Shown here one piece after another: positions 56,401 to 64,000 of a stretch of 64,000 nt of DNA (its first letter is position 1; the number at the start of each line of letters is the position of its first letter). The position numbers and the translations under genes are program-made. Source of the stretch: Pisaster brevispinus (taxonomy: Eukaryota > Echinodermata > Asteroidea > Forcipulatida > Asteriidae); contig JAMKCF010000011.1 in assembly GCA_023634235.1 (NCBI GenBank), positions 8,475,218 through 8,539,217 on the forward strand, in the 5' to 3' direction. Below the pieces are notes generated by a model. It was given only the letters and a program-made list of their open reading frames with translations. It ran no database searches and was not told the DNA's origin.

Positions 56401-59266
56401 TGCGAGCAGCGCTTACGTACGGGTGTACCAACAATCTTGCCCCTTTTTACCACTCAGAAGATGTCAGTATCTGCTGTGCATCATTACAAAATGAGAAAAG
56501 CGCCTGGTGACGCACTTGTTATTCCCAAATAGAAAATCGAGTGCTTTAAAACGTAGTCCGCTTGTGACCGGGATTACTCCCTGGATCAATTTAAATCAAA
56601 CTACTACAATTGCTTCTATTAAATCTCAAAGCTATTAAGTTGTACGTAAAGTTCAAATGACCGATTTTACTTGCTTTCGTTTACTCTGTTAATTGTGTGT
56701 TGTTGTTGTTGTTGTTTTTGTTTTTCCTCCCCTCTGCTTTATTGTTATGTTATATATGATTTGTTTTATGTATATATAGATACATGTTTTAATGTTTTCT
56801 TTATCAATCTTGAAGATCTTGCAGGTACTTTTTTGAATTGATATTATCTATTGAGATGTTTATTCCTATTAACAATTGCCTCTTTCCAATCCCTGCTCTA
56901 AGCTAACATACTCAAATGTACGTAATGTGTTATAGTTTGAATGACTGGCTTTTCTTCTACTAAGTTCATTTTCCATGTATCAGTCCTGGTAACAACTGTA
57001 ATGGCGTTGTAACATCGTCAAACACTCTTTTTTAAAACCAAATAATTTTATAGTGAATTAGCCAGAAAAGTTTATCTCGTTATAAATGTTTAAGTTGCAT
57101 GGTTTTCCTCCTGGAGCTAAAATAAAAATTAAACAAAAGTATAAATACTGCACAAGTAATATGAATACATATAGATACCGTAATTTGCAGTCCAGACAGA
57201 GAGCAGTTATTAATGGGAAGATCTACTGGCGGTAAATCTCCATGTTCCCTTCTGAACAGCCTCAGTGTATATCCATCGATTCCTGTAAGGGAGAAAGAAA
57301 AGTCAAACCGCTCTGTTGTAACATTTTGCGTCTGGAAAAGGACTTTCTTTGAAAGACTTTGAAGGGGCTACCCAAAGGGGTGATCAAGACACAGGAGGTA
57401 TGAGGATCAAGGGCCAGGATTTGAGATTGAAATAAACATCAGCCCAAGTCTGATCAAAATCTGCATAAATGAAAATTACAACACTGTTTTTTTTATTTTC
57501 TTTTTTCTTAACGGGTTTGACATAAAGATCCAATGCATTAGTCGCACATATGATGATGCACTACCTCGGTGCTAAACTGGAACACATCCCTCTTCGAGTT
57601 TCCAAGCATCCTACCCAGAAGGCAAAAGAAATAAAGGGAAAAAATGCAGCCTGAAAAGGATTTGTGGCCGCTTGAGACCCTGGTCCTTCCTTTCATTTGT
57701 CAATGCAGCTTGACTGTTGATGGGATACAAGGCTATCTGATAAGTAATCATAAATTGAAAATATTTGCCTATAGTAATTTACGATGTTGTAAATGATGGA
57801 AAACCTTACAGAGTATTCGACTATTTACCTGCTTTGTTAAAATTCCACGTTAGGTTACCGCTAAGCGCCCACCAGGTGTCGTTGACTTGGCGTGTGTGAA
57901 ACATGACATGATATCTCAAATCGGCTGAAAATGTGAAATTTATAAATAAGACATTTGATAAGTATTGTGTCTGAGATGCACTAAATGGGAATAAAAAGCA
58001 AAATTGACAACTTTTACGATCCATTATGTCCAAAGTAATGGGCCGGACGTAGTGTTTGCAGAACACTCTGATCGGACGTAGGCCTAATAATTTAGCAAAA
58101 GAGAACTACACTGTCGTTTTTATCATCTTCTTCTCGGACATAACGATCCATTTTGGACATAAAGGTCCACGTTGGACACAATGGTCCATGTCGGACATAA
58201 AGGTCCATGTCGGATATAATGGTCCATGTCGAACATAACGGCCCACGTCGGACACAAAGGTCCATGTCGGACATTACAGTCCGTGTCGGATATAATGGTC
58301 CATGTCAAACATAACGGCCCATGTCGGACATTACGGTCCATGTCGGACATAATGGTTCATGTCAAACATAATAGCCCACGTCGGACACAATGGCCCATGT
58401 CGGACATTACGGTCCGTGTCGAACATAATGGTCCATGTCGAACATAACGGCCCATGACGGACATTACGGTCCGTGTTGAACATAATGGTCCATGTCGGAC
58501 ATAGTGGTGCATGTCGGACAAACTGGTCCATGTCGAACATAACGGTACGTAACAACAATACACAAGATCTTATAATATTTGATTTCAGCATAAGTATTAA
58601 CAATAACATGGTCTCAAAATTGTATTGGGCTGAGTTTGAGCAATCTAAGAAAAGTAACCTACAGTGGAGGCGAATATTGTCATTACTAAAGATGGTGTTA
58701 AACTCTATAGATAGTTCCCAATAGACGCCATCTTTACGGGCAAATTGCATTTTGGCTTGCAGGTGCGTCAAGCGCTCAAATTATTAACGCAGCCGCACTG
58801 TTTACTAATCAATCCTGCAATGAGTTTTGTGAAATGTGCGCGTGCTGCACGCTGTTCTCGCGCAAAACGCATGACTGTGTGTTCCAAATTGCCCGTAAAG
58901 ATGGCCGATTTACGTCATATTGCAACCTATCTATAAATTTCGGATCAGAGTTAACCAGATCCTGGGTACAAAGGGACCTGATCCACTTCCGGGTCACACT
59001 GAAGAAATGGGATTTCAATTCGGGTTCTTCACCATTTTGACCCCCTTTTGGGGTTAATTTGACACAGATTCCGAGTCACACTGATCAAGAAATGGGTCAG
59101 TGCCCGTGTTGCCGGAACCGGACCAATTCTGACCGGGAGTTTTAATAATGTAGGGACAAGTATTTCCAATTCAAGAGTATACTTTACGTAGTGAGCTGAA
59201 GCAGAGCTTTGACCCACATAACTTCTTGAGTAGCAACAGCACAATAGTTTGTAGAAGTAATTTCAT
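38083..59266 (-). CDS. RTK-B: FN3-containing receptor tyrosine kinase, complete, 16 coding exons, 735 aa
   Basis: Paralogue of the receptor kinase at 6859-24672, same strand, head to tail. Joined exons: 59266-59188, 57924-57829, 57282-57179, 55153-55097, 50064-49995, 49692-49648, 49371-49157, 46980-46918, 46139-46049, 45309-45061, 44160-43963, 43544-43363, 41764-41681, 40607-40393, 39752-39615, 38404-38083. Sum 2208 nt, one open frame. Seen: Leu-rich signal peptide about 1-18; two FN3-like modules about 27-135 and 152-272; membrane helix about 304-327 followed by KKRR; glycine loop GNGQFG 389-394; VAVK Lys419; HGDLAARN 521-528; DFG 541-543; activation-loop Tyr549 and Tyr553; WVSLET 566-571. 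The tail carries TYAYENQN, where YENQ fits the Grb2 SH2 consensus Y-x-N (inference). Intron 4 holds a 4.4-kb LTR retrotransposon in the opposite orientation. A 5' noncoding exon boundary is suggested at 59301. Confidence 0.9.
38595..38705 (+). repeat. dispersed repeat, copy 2
   Basis: CATTCCCATCATGCATCAC, CATCCTGAACAAGAATTTGT, CATCAGCCCATCCCAGCGG, ending with GATGGGCTGAGCG, which is a partial inverted repeat of CATCAGCCCATC. Confidence 0.6.
39615..39752 (-). CDS. RTK-B coding exon 15: kinase C-lobe
   Basis: Acceptor TTTTCCAACAG, donor GTAAGT, phase 2 to 2, 138 nt. It encodes [34 protein letters not shown] and RMEQPDECPDG. Confidence 0.93.
40393..40607 (-). CDS. RTK-B coding exon 14: catalytic loop, DFG, activation loop
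   Basis: Donor GTGAGT, phase 0 to 2, 215 nt. It encodes [38 protein letters not shown] and [14 protein letters not shown] again replaces HRD. The acceptor region (TTCCCGATAG) is pyrimidine-poor but matches RTK-A by phase and length. Confidence 0.92.
41431..41572. mobile_element. GGCCGTGTCC-type MITE, copy 2
   Basis: Left AGGCTGTAACCGAATTAGC and right GTTGGACACGGCCT. Inner arms carry TACGGCTA/TAGCCGTA. 142 bp in intron 13 of RTK-B. Confidence 0.7.
41681..41764 (-). CDS. RTK-B coding exon 13: kinase insert and helix E
   Basis: Acceptor GTGATTTCTAG, donor GTGAGT, phase 0 to 0, 84 nt. It encodes EKYQAEDSTHCLTETGQL, poorly conserved with RTK-A, then [10 protein letters not shown], fully conserved. 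Confidence 0.9.
42545..42612 (+). repeat. possible tRNA-derived SINE fragment, different tRNA type
   Basis: GTAGTTGGACTCGAG, TTCTGATGGCTGAATCACC and a B-box-like GCAGGTTCAAACTCC in order on the plus strand, in intron 12 of RTK-B. No closed cloverleaf. Confidence 0.4.
43363..43544 (-). CDS. RTK-B coding exon 12: kinase helix C to hinge
   Basis: Acceptor CGTATCAACAG, donor GTAGGT, phase 1 to 0, 182 nt, same length as RTK-A exon 11. It encodes [27 protein letters not shown] and [17 protein letters not shown]. The block 43397-43458 differs from RTK-A by one base in 62. Confidence 0.93.
43963..44160 (-). CDS. RTK-B coding exon 11: kinase N-lobe
   Basis: Acceptor CATATTAG, donor GTAAGT, phase 1 to 1, 198 nt. 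It encodes INEKLGNGQFGIVYQG and KPVAVKSLK with a longer beta2-beta3 loop (PRDSQLKKFAPKP) than RTK-A. Confidence 0.92.
45061..45309 (-). CDS. RTK-B coding exon 10: stalk and transmembrane helix
   Basis: Acceptor CGTTTTCTAAG, donor GTAAAG, phase 1 to 1, 249 nt. It encodes a Pro-rich stalk (LQPPPVDIIQPTPQL), a helix starting TAALVIGLLLPAATVFIVF, KKRR and a short juxtamembrane region. Confidence 0.9.
46049..46139 (-). CDS. RTK-B coding exon 9: end of ectodomain module 2
   Basis: Acceptor GTTCATGTAG, donor GTAAGT, phase 0 to 1, 91 nt. It encodes LKAFTRGGTDSVFTSL and FSEVENFTLP. It matches RTK-A exon 8 in phase, not length. Confidence 0.86.
46373..46568. mobile_element. GACCC-family palindromic MITE, copy 3
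   Basis: Left arm GGTCAGAACTGACC, right arm GTCAATTCTGACC, centre CATTTCTTGGTCATTTTGAC. The half after the centre shares CCCCACGAGACCC with copy 2. It lies in intron 8 of RTK-B. Confidence 0.72.
46918..46980 (-). CDS. RTK-B coding exon 8: FN3 module 2, strands E-F
   Basis: Acceptor CTTCGTTCCCTCCATAAG, donor GTAAGT, phase 0 to 0, 63 nt, same length as RTK-A exon 7. It encodes ETVVYTRQIDDLEINDNYTA then L. Confidence 0.86.
47395..47745 (-). repeat. degenerate CATTATGTCTGAC array
   Basis: About 20-40-bp units with CCATTACGTCAG, CATCGTGTTTGACAAACC and AAATCACTGTGTCTGACCC. It probably belongs to the same GTCGGACA family. It lies in intron 7 of RTK-B. Confidence 0.5.
49157..49371 (-). CDS. RTK-B coding exon 7: FN3 module 2, strands A-D
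   Basis: Acceptor TATTTTCATCAG, donor GTAGGT, phase 1 to 0, 215 nt. It encodes FGITGVPVDFHLDC, SVVLSWTPPVQVHWVV and SYNLKYGFANSD, the FN3 W-x-P and Y-x-L-x-Y patterns. It aligns with RTK-A exon 6. Confidence 0.88.
49648..49692 (-). CDS. RTK-B coding exon 6: extra 45-nt linker exon absent from RTK-A
   Basis: A long pyrimidine tract ending TTCTTCAG precedes it and GTGAGT follows; phase 1 to 1. It encodes DCYLETGDEEFCRTQS across its junctions, an acidic linker with two Cys between FN3 modules 1 and 2. A second AG within the exon would give a shorter form. The symmetric phase means it could be skipped without a frameshift. Confidence 0.75.
49995..50064 (-). CDS. RTK-B coding exon 5: end of FN3 module 1
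   Basis: Acceptor CTCATTAG, donor GTAAGT, phase 0 to 1, 70 nt, same length and phase as RTK-A exon 5. It encodes ISAISRTTNERLTRE through EFTTP. A nearer AG would disrupt the frame match, so the upstream one was chosen. Confidence 0.85.
50142..50691 (+). repeat. 5' LTR of the element at 50142-54506
   Basis: 550 bp, TG...CA termini within a 5-bp inverted repeat TGTAG/CTACA. It contains a perfect 10-bp inverted repeat GGAGCATGGC/GCCATGCTCC with a 4-nt loop at 50289-50312. Confidence 0.92.
50694..50711 (+). other. putative tRNA primer-binding site
   Basis: TGGCGTCGTAGACAGGAT starts 2 nt after the LTR with the TGG expected from a CCA tRNA end. The tRNA species is not identified. Confidence 0.5.
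51484..52110 (+). CDS. hypothetical 208-aa open frame inside the LTR element
   Basis: This is the longest frame in the element interior, in the element's own orientation. The first ATG gives 208 aa; a second at residue 10 (MSLPDSILK) may be used. The N-terminal part is helical and acidic (VLDEDEDDYY), the rest Val/Ser-rich, ending with a hydrophobic stretch around YLGIVIYFHVPVLAVTV. I see no CCHC knuckle, protease or polymerase motif. It could be a degenerate gag-like protein, a captured gene fragment or chance. Confidence 0.3.
   Translation: MYIASIIPTMSLPDSILKSNSAIARNLASAIKDAVLDEDEDDYYVSHILCKRAEDSIQAILNYNTSAIIKLFKKPVVDSDKLQSPDPITFSHSVEVVDTIFVEAESLVCEPVVFGAAIVCSLEVAGGVFVSPTVNVLNDSHHAVSQSLSVYSSHSFCLPDGKAKEKVGKSPLYLGIVIYFHVPVLAVTVTIGRPTVYFIWGQWPNAIT
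53957..54506 (+). repeat. 3' LTR of the element at 50142-54506
   Basis: 550 bp, no difference found from the 5' LTR when read line by line. Followed by GTAT, the target duplication. Confidence 0.92.
55097..55153 (-). CDS. RTK-B coding exon 4: FN3 module 1, strands E-F
   Basis: Acceptor TTCCACAG, donor GTAAGT, phase 0 to 0, 57 nt, same length as RTK-A exon 4. It encodes SRSFYDFKSLHYGYKYWFG. Confidence 0.86.
57179..57282 (-). CDS. RTK-B coding exon 3: FN3 module 1 middle
   Basis: Acceptor CTCCCTTACAG, donor GTATCT, phase 1 to 0, 104 nt. It encodes GIDGYTLRLFRREHG and NNCSLSGLQIT; the Gly-Tyr and Cys positions align with RTK-A exon 3. Confidence 0.85.
57829..57924 (-). CDS. RTK-B coding exon 2: FN3 module 1 start
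   Basis: Acceptor TTCACATTTTCAG, donor GTAAAT, phase 1 to 1, 96 nt. It encodes DLRYHVMFHTRQVND, TWWALSGNLTWNFNKA. It corresponds to RTK-A exon 2, but the protein sequence is strongly diverged. Confidence 0.85.
58133..58556 (+). repeat. 19-bp minisatellite, about 22 units
   Basis: Consensus unit GGTCCATGTCGGACATAA plus one variable base. Units vary as GGCCCACG, GAACATAA and GGATATAA. It lies in intron 1 of RTK-B. The open frames across it on both strands are repeat artefacts. Confidence 0.92.
58700..58940. mobile_element. palindromic MITE with AAACTCTATAGATAG ends
   Basis: The left end AAACTCTATAGATAG and the reverse of the right end (AAATTTATAGATAG) match, as do inner blocks GCCATCTTTACGGGCAA on both arms. 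241 bp, noncoding, in intron 1 of RTK-B, touching the adjacent GACCC-type element. Confidence 0.75.
58937..59143. mobile_element. GACCC-family palindromic MITE, copy 4
   Basis: Right end CAATTCTGACCGGGAGTTT matches the other copies; the left arm (GGATCAGAGTTAACC) is more diverged. It abuts another MITE at its left edge, in intron 1 of RTK-B. Confidence 0.68.
59188..59266 (-). CDS. RTK-B coding exon 1: start and signal peptide
   Basis: ATG at 59266. It encodes MKLLLQTIVLLLLKKLCG then CFSSL, a strongly hydrophobic leader, with donor GTAAAG, phase 1. A TTTCTTTCAG acceptor just upstream suggests that exon 1 of the mRNA is noncoding and that this exon starts at 59301. Confidence 0.85.
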
Positions 59267-59301
59267 GATCACTGAGCGTTACCCTTCTGCCTACGCAAGT
59301 C
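59267..59301 (-). other. RTK-B probable 5' UTR part of the start-codon exon
   Basis: A GTTTCTTTCAG acceptor lies immediately upstream at 59302-59303, giving a 35-nt leader before the ATG. The upstream noncoding exon and transcription start are not identifiable by eye. Confidence 0.4.
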
Positions 59302-61024
59302 CTGAAAGAAACAAAGATAATTTATTTTCAAGGGATGGGAAATAATACTCCCAACTCCTATTAAACGATCTTCCAAGTTGAAGGGTCTCGTTTGGATTTA
59401 CCCCCCTTTTCCTGCGCAGATTAAGAAAAAAGAAAACGGGGTGGGGGAGAAAAGATAACACTAAATGAGGGAACTTCCAAGACCCAGGTAGAGCGCTTGT
59501 GTGCCAGTTGAAGACCGTCAACATGGACACGTTTTTCATCTCTCACTCTCGAAGCATTGTCGAAGTTTCTTGTTTAAAAATGGTTTGACAGTAAGAGGTA
59601 AATCACCTGGTCCTAAGGCATGATTATGATTAAAAAAAACAACAATGTTCGGGTAGTGAGCTTGCGATCAACCGCCACCCATTTCTCGTATTGTAAAACC
59701 TTTAATTTAATTTTTCATTTCAAACAGCTCTGATCAGCAACAATGGGGGACTACTGGCAACGCAGACGGATGGAAGCAAGCTACGGACATTTTAGTGACA
59801 CGCTGCCACCTAGCGTTAGTGCGCCAAAGCCAATAAGTAAAGGTAGGGTCATAGATTTTTATTTTGTAAACGTAACAAAAAATAGGCAAATAATAAAATA
59901 ACATAAAAAACAAGTTACAATGAAAGTCACATGTGAAAGTTTCAGCTGATTATAGTTGTTCAATAACGTCGAATCCATCCACGTTCAGCGAGGTGACACC
60001 GGGTACCAACCACATATCTGGCCGCAGCATTCGCGAACGGACACTAAACCTCAGAAATCGGAGCATGAGTTGTTTCTCAGATTGACGTTTTAAAATTTAT
60101 TTCTAGAATCAACGGGGGCATTTCAGACGAAATTGTTTCACATGATTTTTACTACCTTTACCATCTTTATAACAAAAAAGCTTTCCAAAAAAGAAATTAC
60201 ACAGTTTTTTCAGGGTCATTACTGAAGTAGGACCCTACATTTAAACAACAAACATTACTACCTTCTTTTGATTTGGAAGCTAGATCCTTGGAATCCACTG
60301 GTCGCTAATGGGTCCAGAAAGAAGGTTACCACAACGCATTTATCATGAATAATTCATTACATTTCTACAACCTAAAACTGTTAAGATCACTTTGAAAATT
60401 TGATTCAAGAAGTACAACATTTAAAAGCGTTAATATTATAACTGTATTTCACCTATGGCACCAAATTATTGTGAAAAAAGCACTGCAAGCGGAAAATGCT
60501 AATAGATTAAGTAATGGCGTTTCGGGAGATGCACTAAATCGATGAAAAACATTGACCATCTTCCTGAAGGATTACATTATGCATTTGGAACCACCCACGG
60601 ATTATTGCTTCCGAGTCCGCAATGGTCAACGGTAACACTGTAAAGTATGTTTCATATAAAATCAAATAAAATTCCTCCCTATAAATCACCGTTAAACGTA
60701 AAACGTGATTAAGGAGAATATATATTAATGATTGCACTCATCATCTTCGTGAAAGTTTTATTAGTATTCAGTTTCTCGTTCCCTGGCGATGTAGAGAAAC
60801 ATAAACAAACTACCGTTGGCTACATGAAAGACCAATAAAAGCACTAAATCATGTTTTTATAAAATATACGGTTCCCGAAATCAATAAGTTTTGAATATTT
60901 AAACGTTTTTGAAAAACTATACCATCCACAATTTCAACATTTTGTTGGTAATTTCTGGATATTAAGTATTAGAAAACGTGATTTTGAAAGACCTGAAAAC
61001 TTGACTGTAAACGTTTTTTTTACA

Positions 61025-61282
61025 GACATCATGTCCGATATGAGCCAAAGGTGTCCGACAAATGAGTGTGACCAATTTTGCCACTCAAACCAATAATGAA
61101 GTGTGACGTATTTAGTCCGACAAAGCACTATTTACCACAAAATGTGTCCGAAAAAACGTTATATCTCACGCAATGAATCCGGCAAACAACTGCCAGACAC
61201 AATGCGTCCGACAACACATTGTGTCCGACAACTCATTATGTCCGACATATCATTATGTCCGAACCATAGTCTCCGACAGACT
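61025..61282 (-). repeat. degenerate array related to the 58133 minisatellite
   Basis: Repeated CATTATGTCCGACA-type units (for example near 61205-61262) are the reverse complement of the GTCGGACATAATG core at 58133-58556, with larger spacing and more divergence to the left. Confidence 0.6.
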
Positions 61283-62034
61283 GTTACGGAACAAAATGGC
61301 AAACTGGTATGTAACGTCTGTGTCAGCGATTTGTAGCGGAATGTGCAATATCATTTCATACAATTAACATATTGAGTATCAAGTTTTAGGCTTTTTGTTT
61401 AATCCGGAAAAGTGATGAAGCAGAACATCTATTACGCCCCCAACAAAAAGAAGAAGAAGAAAAAAACAAAAAAAACAACAACAACCAACCACCCCCCAAA
61501 AAACAAAACAAAACAAAACAATCAAAACTATACTGAAATATTTTCAACATGAAAAAGGAACGTCCTCTTCATTTTCAAAATGCTCGAAGACGAATCAACC
61601 AAACGCTTCCCCTCGTTTTATAACGCAACCTCTTAAGACAACCACACACAGTTTCCTCTCAGCCTTTATCAAACTAATCGAAACGACAGGAACTCCATCA
61701 GGCTTTCTTTTGTCTGATGCTGGAATTCTCTGCCACAAACACATCAACTCAAAACACATTTTCAAAAAAGAAACAAGAAAAATGAACACGAACAAAAGGG
61801 ATAACTAAAAACATTCTGCTCTCCTCACGTACGAGTTAATTCTCTCATCTGTCTTCCAATGATGTCCCCTTTTCATGAACGCATGCTCCATATCCGACAG
61901 AATTGTACTCTATCAACCCTGTTTTATAAATCACTACTACATGCAGGACTTCGGGTGGATTAATATCAAAAGTGATGCGTGAACAGTCACATTCTTCAGC
62001 TCTCTCCGGGAAAGAGAGCCCGCTTACATTTATA

Positions 62035-62374
62035 AATTGACCCGGATTCGGGTTCCGAGGGGCCTGACCCATTTCTAGGTCAATATGACCCATTTCTAGG
62101 TCAATATGACCTATTTCTAGGTCAATATGACCCATTTCTAGGTCAATATGACCCATTTCTAGGTCAATAAGACCCATTTCTAGGTCAATAAGACCCATTT
62201 CTAGGTCAATATGACCCAGATTACGTGTCAAAAATACCAAGTAAATGTAATGGTCAAAACGAGGCAGAATCCGAACTAAAATCTAATTTTGAAAACCATT
62301 TTCCGTATCAGCCTGACCTGGAAACGGGCCACCAGGCAGCCTGGTACTCGGAATCCCGGTCAATTCTGACTCGT
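62035..62374. mobile_element. GACCC-family palindromic MITE, copy 5, with internal 21-bp array
   Basis: Left AATTGACCCGGATTCGGG and right CCCGGTCAATTCTGAC are the family ends. Its left half has expanded into seven 21-bp units at 62066-62212. It lies upstream of RTK-B. Confidence 0.75.
62066..62212 (+). repeat. 21-bp minisatellite, 7 units
   Basis: Unit GACCCATTTCTAGGTCAATA plus one base, with one GACCT variant and two units ending AATAA. It is wholly inside a MITE, so it arose by amplification of a MITE segment. Confidence 0.93.
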
Positions 62375-63118
62375 TTTTTTTTTTTTTTTTAGAGTGTAGT
62401 GTTAAACCACCTGCACGATCTACTTTTTGAATACCAATGATGATTGTATGGAATTGCGAGTAACAACATCATGTTCAATTTTAATTTCTGGGTTCCAGGA
62501 AATGCCGCTTAGCTAACATCCGAATAACCAAAACGCTTATCTTTATATCTTAACGCAGGTGGTATCCAACGTGAATGATTGCTTTTTGTCAAAGAAATTG
62601 TGGTTATTGATGAGATGGAAGGCTGCGAGGTGACATGTATTACCAACAGTGCTTATGAAATTGTGTCAAATCCTTTTTGCAATTTAACCTAGACACAGCA
62701 AAAATTACCGAAACGTTTTTTATTTTTTGTAAAACCACAATTAGCCACTTATATGAATACTTACAATACATGTACATGTAAACGGTCCCTGAACAAGCCC
62801 GTACTCCAACCACCTGCTTGAGATTGAGTGATGAAAACCGGACCAAAAGGTAACCTCAACCGATTGTTTCAAGTTTTCGGTCATTTACCTTAAGGGTTGG
62901 CCCATGGGGAGAATATTACGCAGGAAATTGCCCCGAATGCTGAAATATAGCGTCCCACAACAACAGAAGAAGTGTTTTGAACGCTTCGGGGAAAGTCATG
63001 TGGAGAATTAAGTTTTTCAAAAGGAAAACCCTTGAGGAAAAGAAAAGGAAAGCGTCTGAATATCAGCCGGAAGCTTAACAGAGGACACTAAAGGATTAAA
63101 GAGAAACTGTAAATAGTC

Positions 63119-63259
63119 TCACGCAGTCAGCACACTACATTTCATTAGCCGAGCACAAACTTGGGTCTGGTTTGAGGAATTTTGTGAAACGCCATTATAT
63201 CTTTGAATATTGACGCCACAGGCTGATACAAACCAATGGGGTTGGCAGTTACCATTCAC
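63119..63259 (-). CDS. possible orphan terminal exon, 46 codons
   Basis: A good acceptor (CTCTCTGTTTTCTAG) is followed by an open frame VNGNCQPHWFVSACGVNI, then NGVSQNSSNQTQVCARL, stop TGA. No partner exon was found up to the window edge and no family is recognised. It may be the last exon of a gene upstream of RTK-B, or chance. Confidence 0.2.
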   Translation of the reverse strand: MNGNCQPHWFVSACGVNIQRYNGVSQNSSNQTQVCARLMKCSVLTA

Positions 63260-64000
63260 CTAGAAAACAGAGAGGAGTATTTATTACAACTCGTGTTGAA
63301 GATGTAAAAGAGGGAGATATAAATTTAAATTGGCAATAGAAGAATCCAAGTCATGTCTGTACAGTGCACCTCACAAACCTTTCCCCGAAGATCAACTAAA
63401 ATATTTTTGGGGTGGAAATGCTATTTGTTTCTGTAGTCTTTCCTATATTTTGGGTTTAACATTTAAAAGGTTTATCTTTGATTGATCAACTGTTAATGAT
63501 ATTTTTCGGAGCAAAAAACGCATACTCCCTGAAATATTATTCTGCAAGAAGTAAGAGATGGAAGAAGACTTTTTACCCTTAAGTGTATTTGTCCCCTTCT
63601 TCCACGGATGTTTTTGTCAAGCTCCCTTGCCAACCTTAACTCCCATTAATCTGTGCTTGTTAATGTGGGCGGTCTTGCTGATCAAATCAATAGCGTTACT
63701 GAATAGCGTTAGGGAATAATATGGTCAAAGATTCAACAGTTCGCTAGCTTGACGCTGTTCTCTTTGTATCCCGATAGGGGCGTTCTAAAAAGTTGAACAC
63801 TCGAACAAAGAGTTGATAAACTTTCAAGTTGTTCATTTTGTTTATACATATGCAAAGAAGATTGAAAGGACTTAAAAGAATAATACATTATTATTGCTTT
63901 CTTTCATATTACATTTTAGACCGGTAAGCTTGAATGCTAATGCTACCGATCAGTACTTAGTCATAGTGGCCCTGTGGCGGCTTCAGGTGAAATCCTTGTG

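Larger units (their letters stand above)
59302..64000. other. upstream region of RTK-B, right edge
   Basis: Contains the degenerate GTCCGACA array, the GACCC MITE with its 21-bp array, a poly-T run at its right side and the possible orphan exon. The RTK-B promoter and first noncoding exon are expected here but were not located. Confidence 0.5.

Noticed and set aside
58133..58556. CRISPR array
   Set aside because: Short 19-bp contiguous units without unique spacers, in animal DNA; it is a minisatellite.

Overview
The window is eukaryotic nuclear DNA. Coding sequence is AT-rich and broken into short exons with GT/AG introns, and there are many small transposons. The proteins are animal receptor tyrosine kinases (RTKs). 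The kinase type, the tRNA-derived SINEs and the MITE-rich introns suit a marine invertebrate deuterostome, perhaps an echinoderm. That guess at the organism is inference and no species can be named.

Two complete genes dominate, both on the minus strand and head to tail. RTK-A runs from its ATG at 24672 to its stop at 6859 (15 coding exons, 2235 nt, 744 aa). RTK-B runs from its ATG at 59266 to its stop at 38083 (16 coding exons, 2208 nt, 735 aa). I assembled both by hand; all splice phases agree and both totals are divisible by three. Each protein has a signal peptide, about two fibronectin type III (FN3) domains, one membrane helix and a tyrosine kinase domain with a short divergent insert. 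Six pairs of exons have identical length and the phases match, so the genes are a tandem duplication. Both carry HGD in place of the usual HRD in the catalytic loop. RTK-B has one extra 45-nt exon, and the C-terminal tails are unrelated.

Layout from left to right: 1-3400 is intergenic, with a three-fold repeated segment and a possible broken coding fragment near 3119-3398. 3400-6858 is the 3' flank of RTK-A. 6859-24672 is RTK-A, whose introns hold MITEs, a Harbinger-like element, a 127-bp tandem duplication and a SINE. 24673-38082 is intergenic, with a putative promoter region, two SINEs, a foldback element, an uninterrupted (CAG)316 tract and GGCCGTGTCC-type MITEs. 38083-59266 is RTK-B, whose fourth intron contains a 4365-bp LTR retrotransposon with identical LTRs and a GTAT target duplication. 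59302-64000 is upstream of RTK-B and holds minisatellites, a MITE with an internal 21-bp array and a possible orphan exon.

The two receptors would act in the plasma membrane as paralogous signalling receptors, sharing the kinase core but differing in ectodomain, kinase insert and tail. The most unusual non-gene structures are the (CAG)316 tract, the young non-autonomous LTR element and the palindromic GACCC MITE family.
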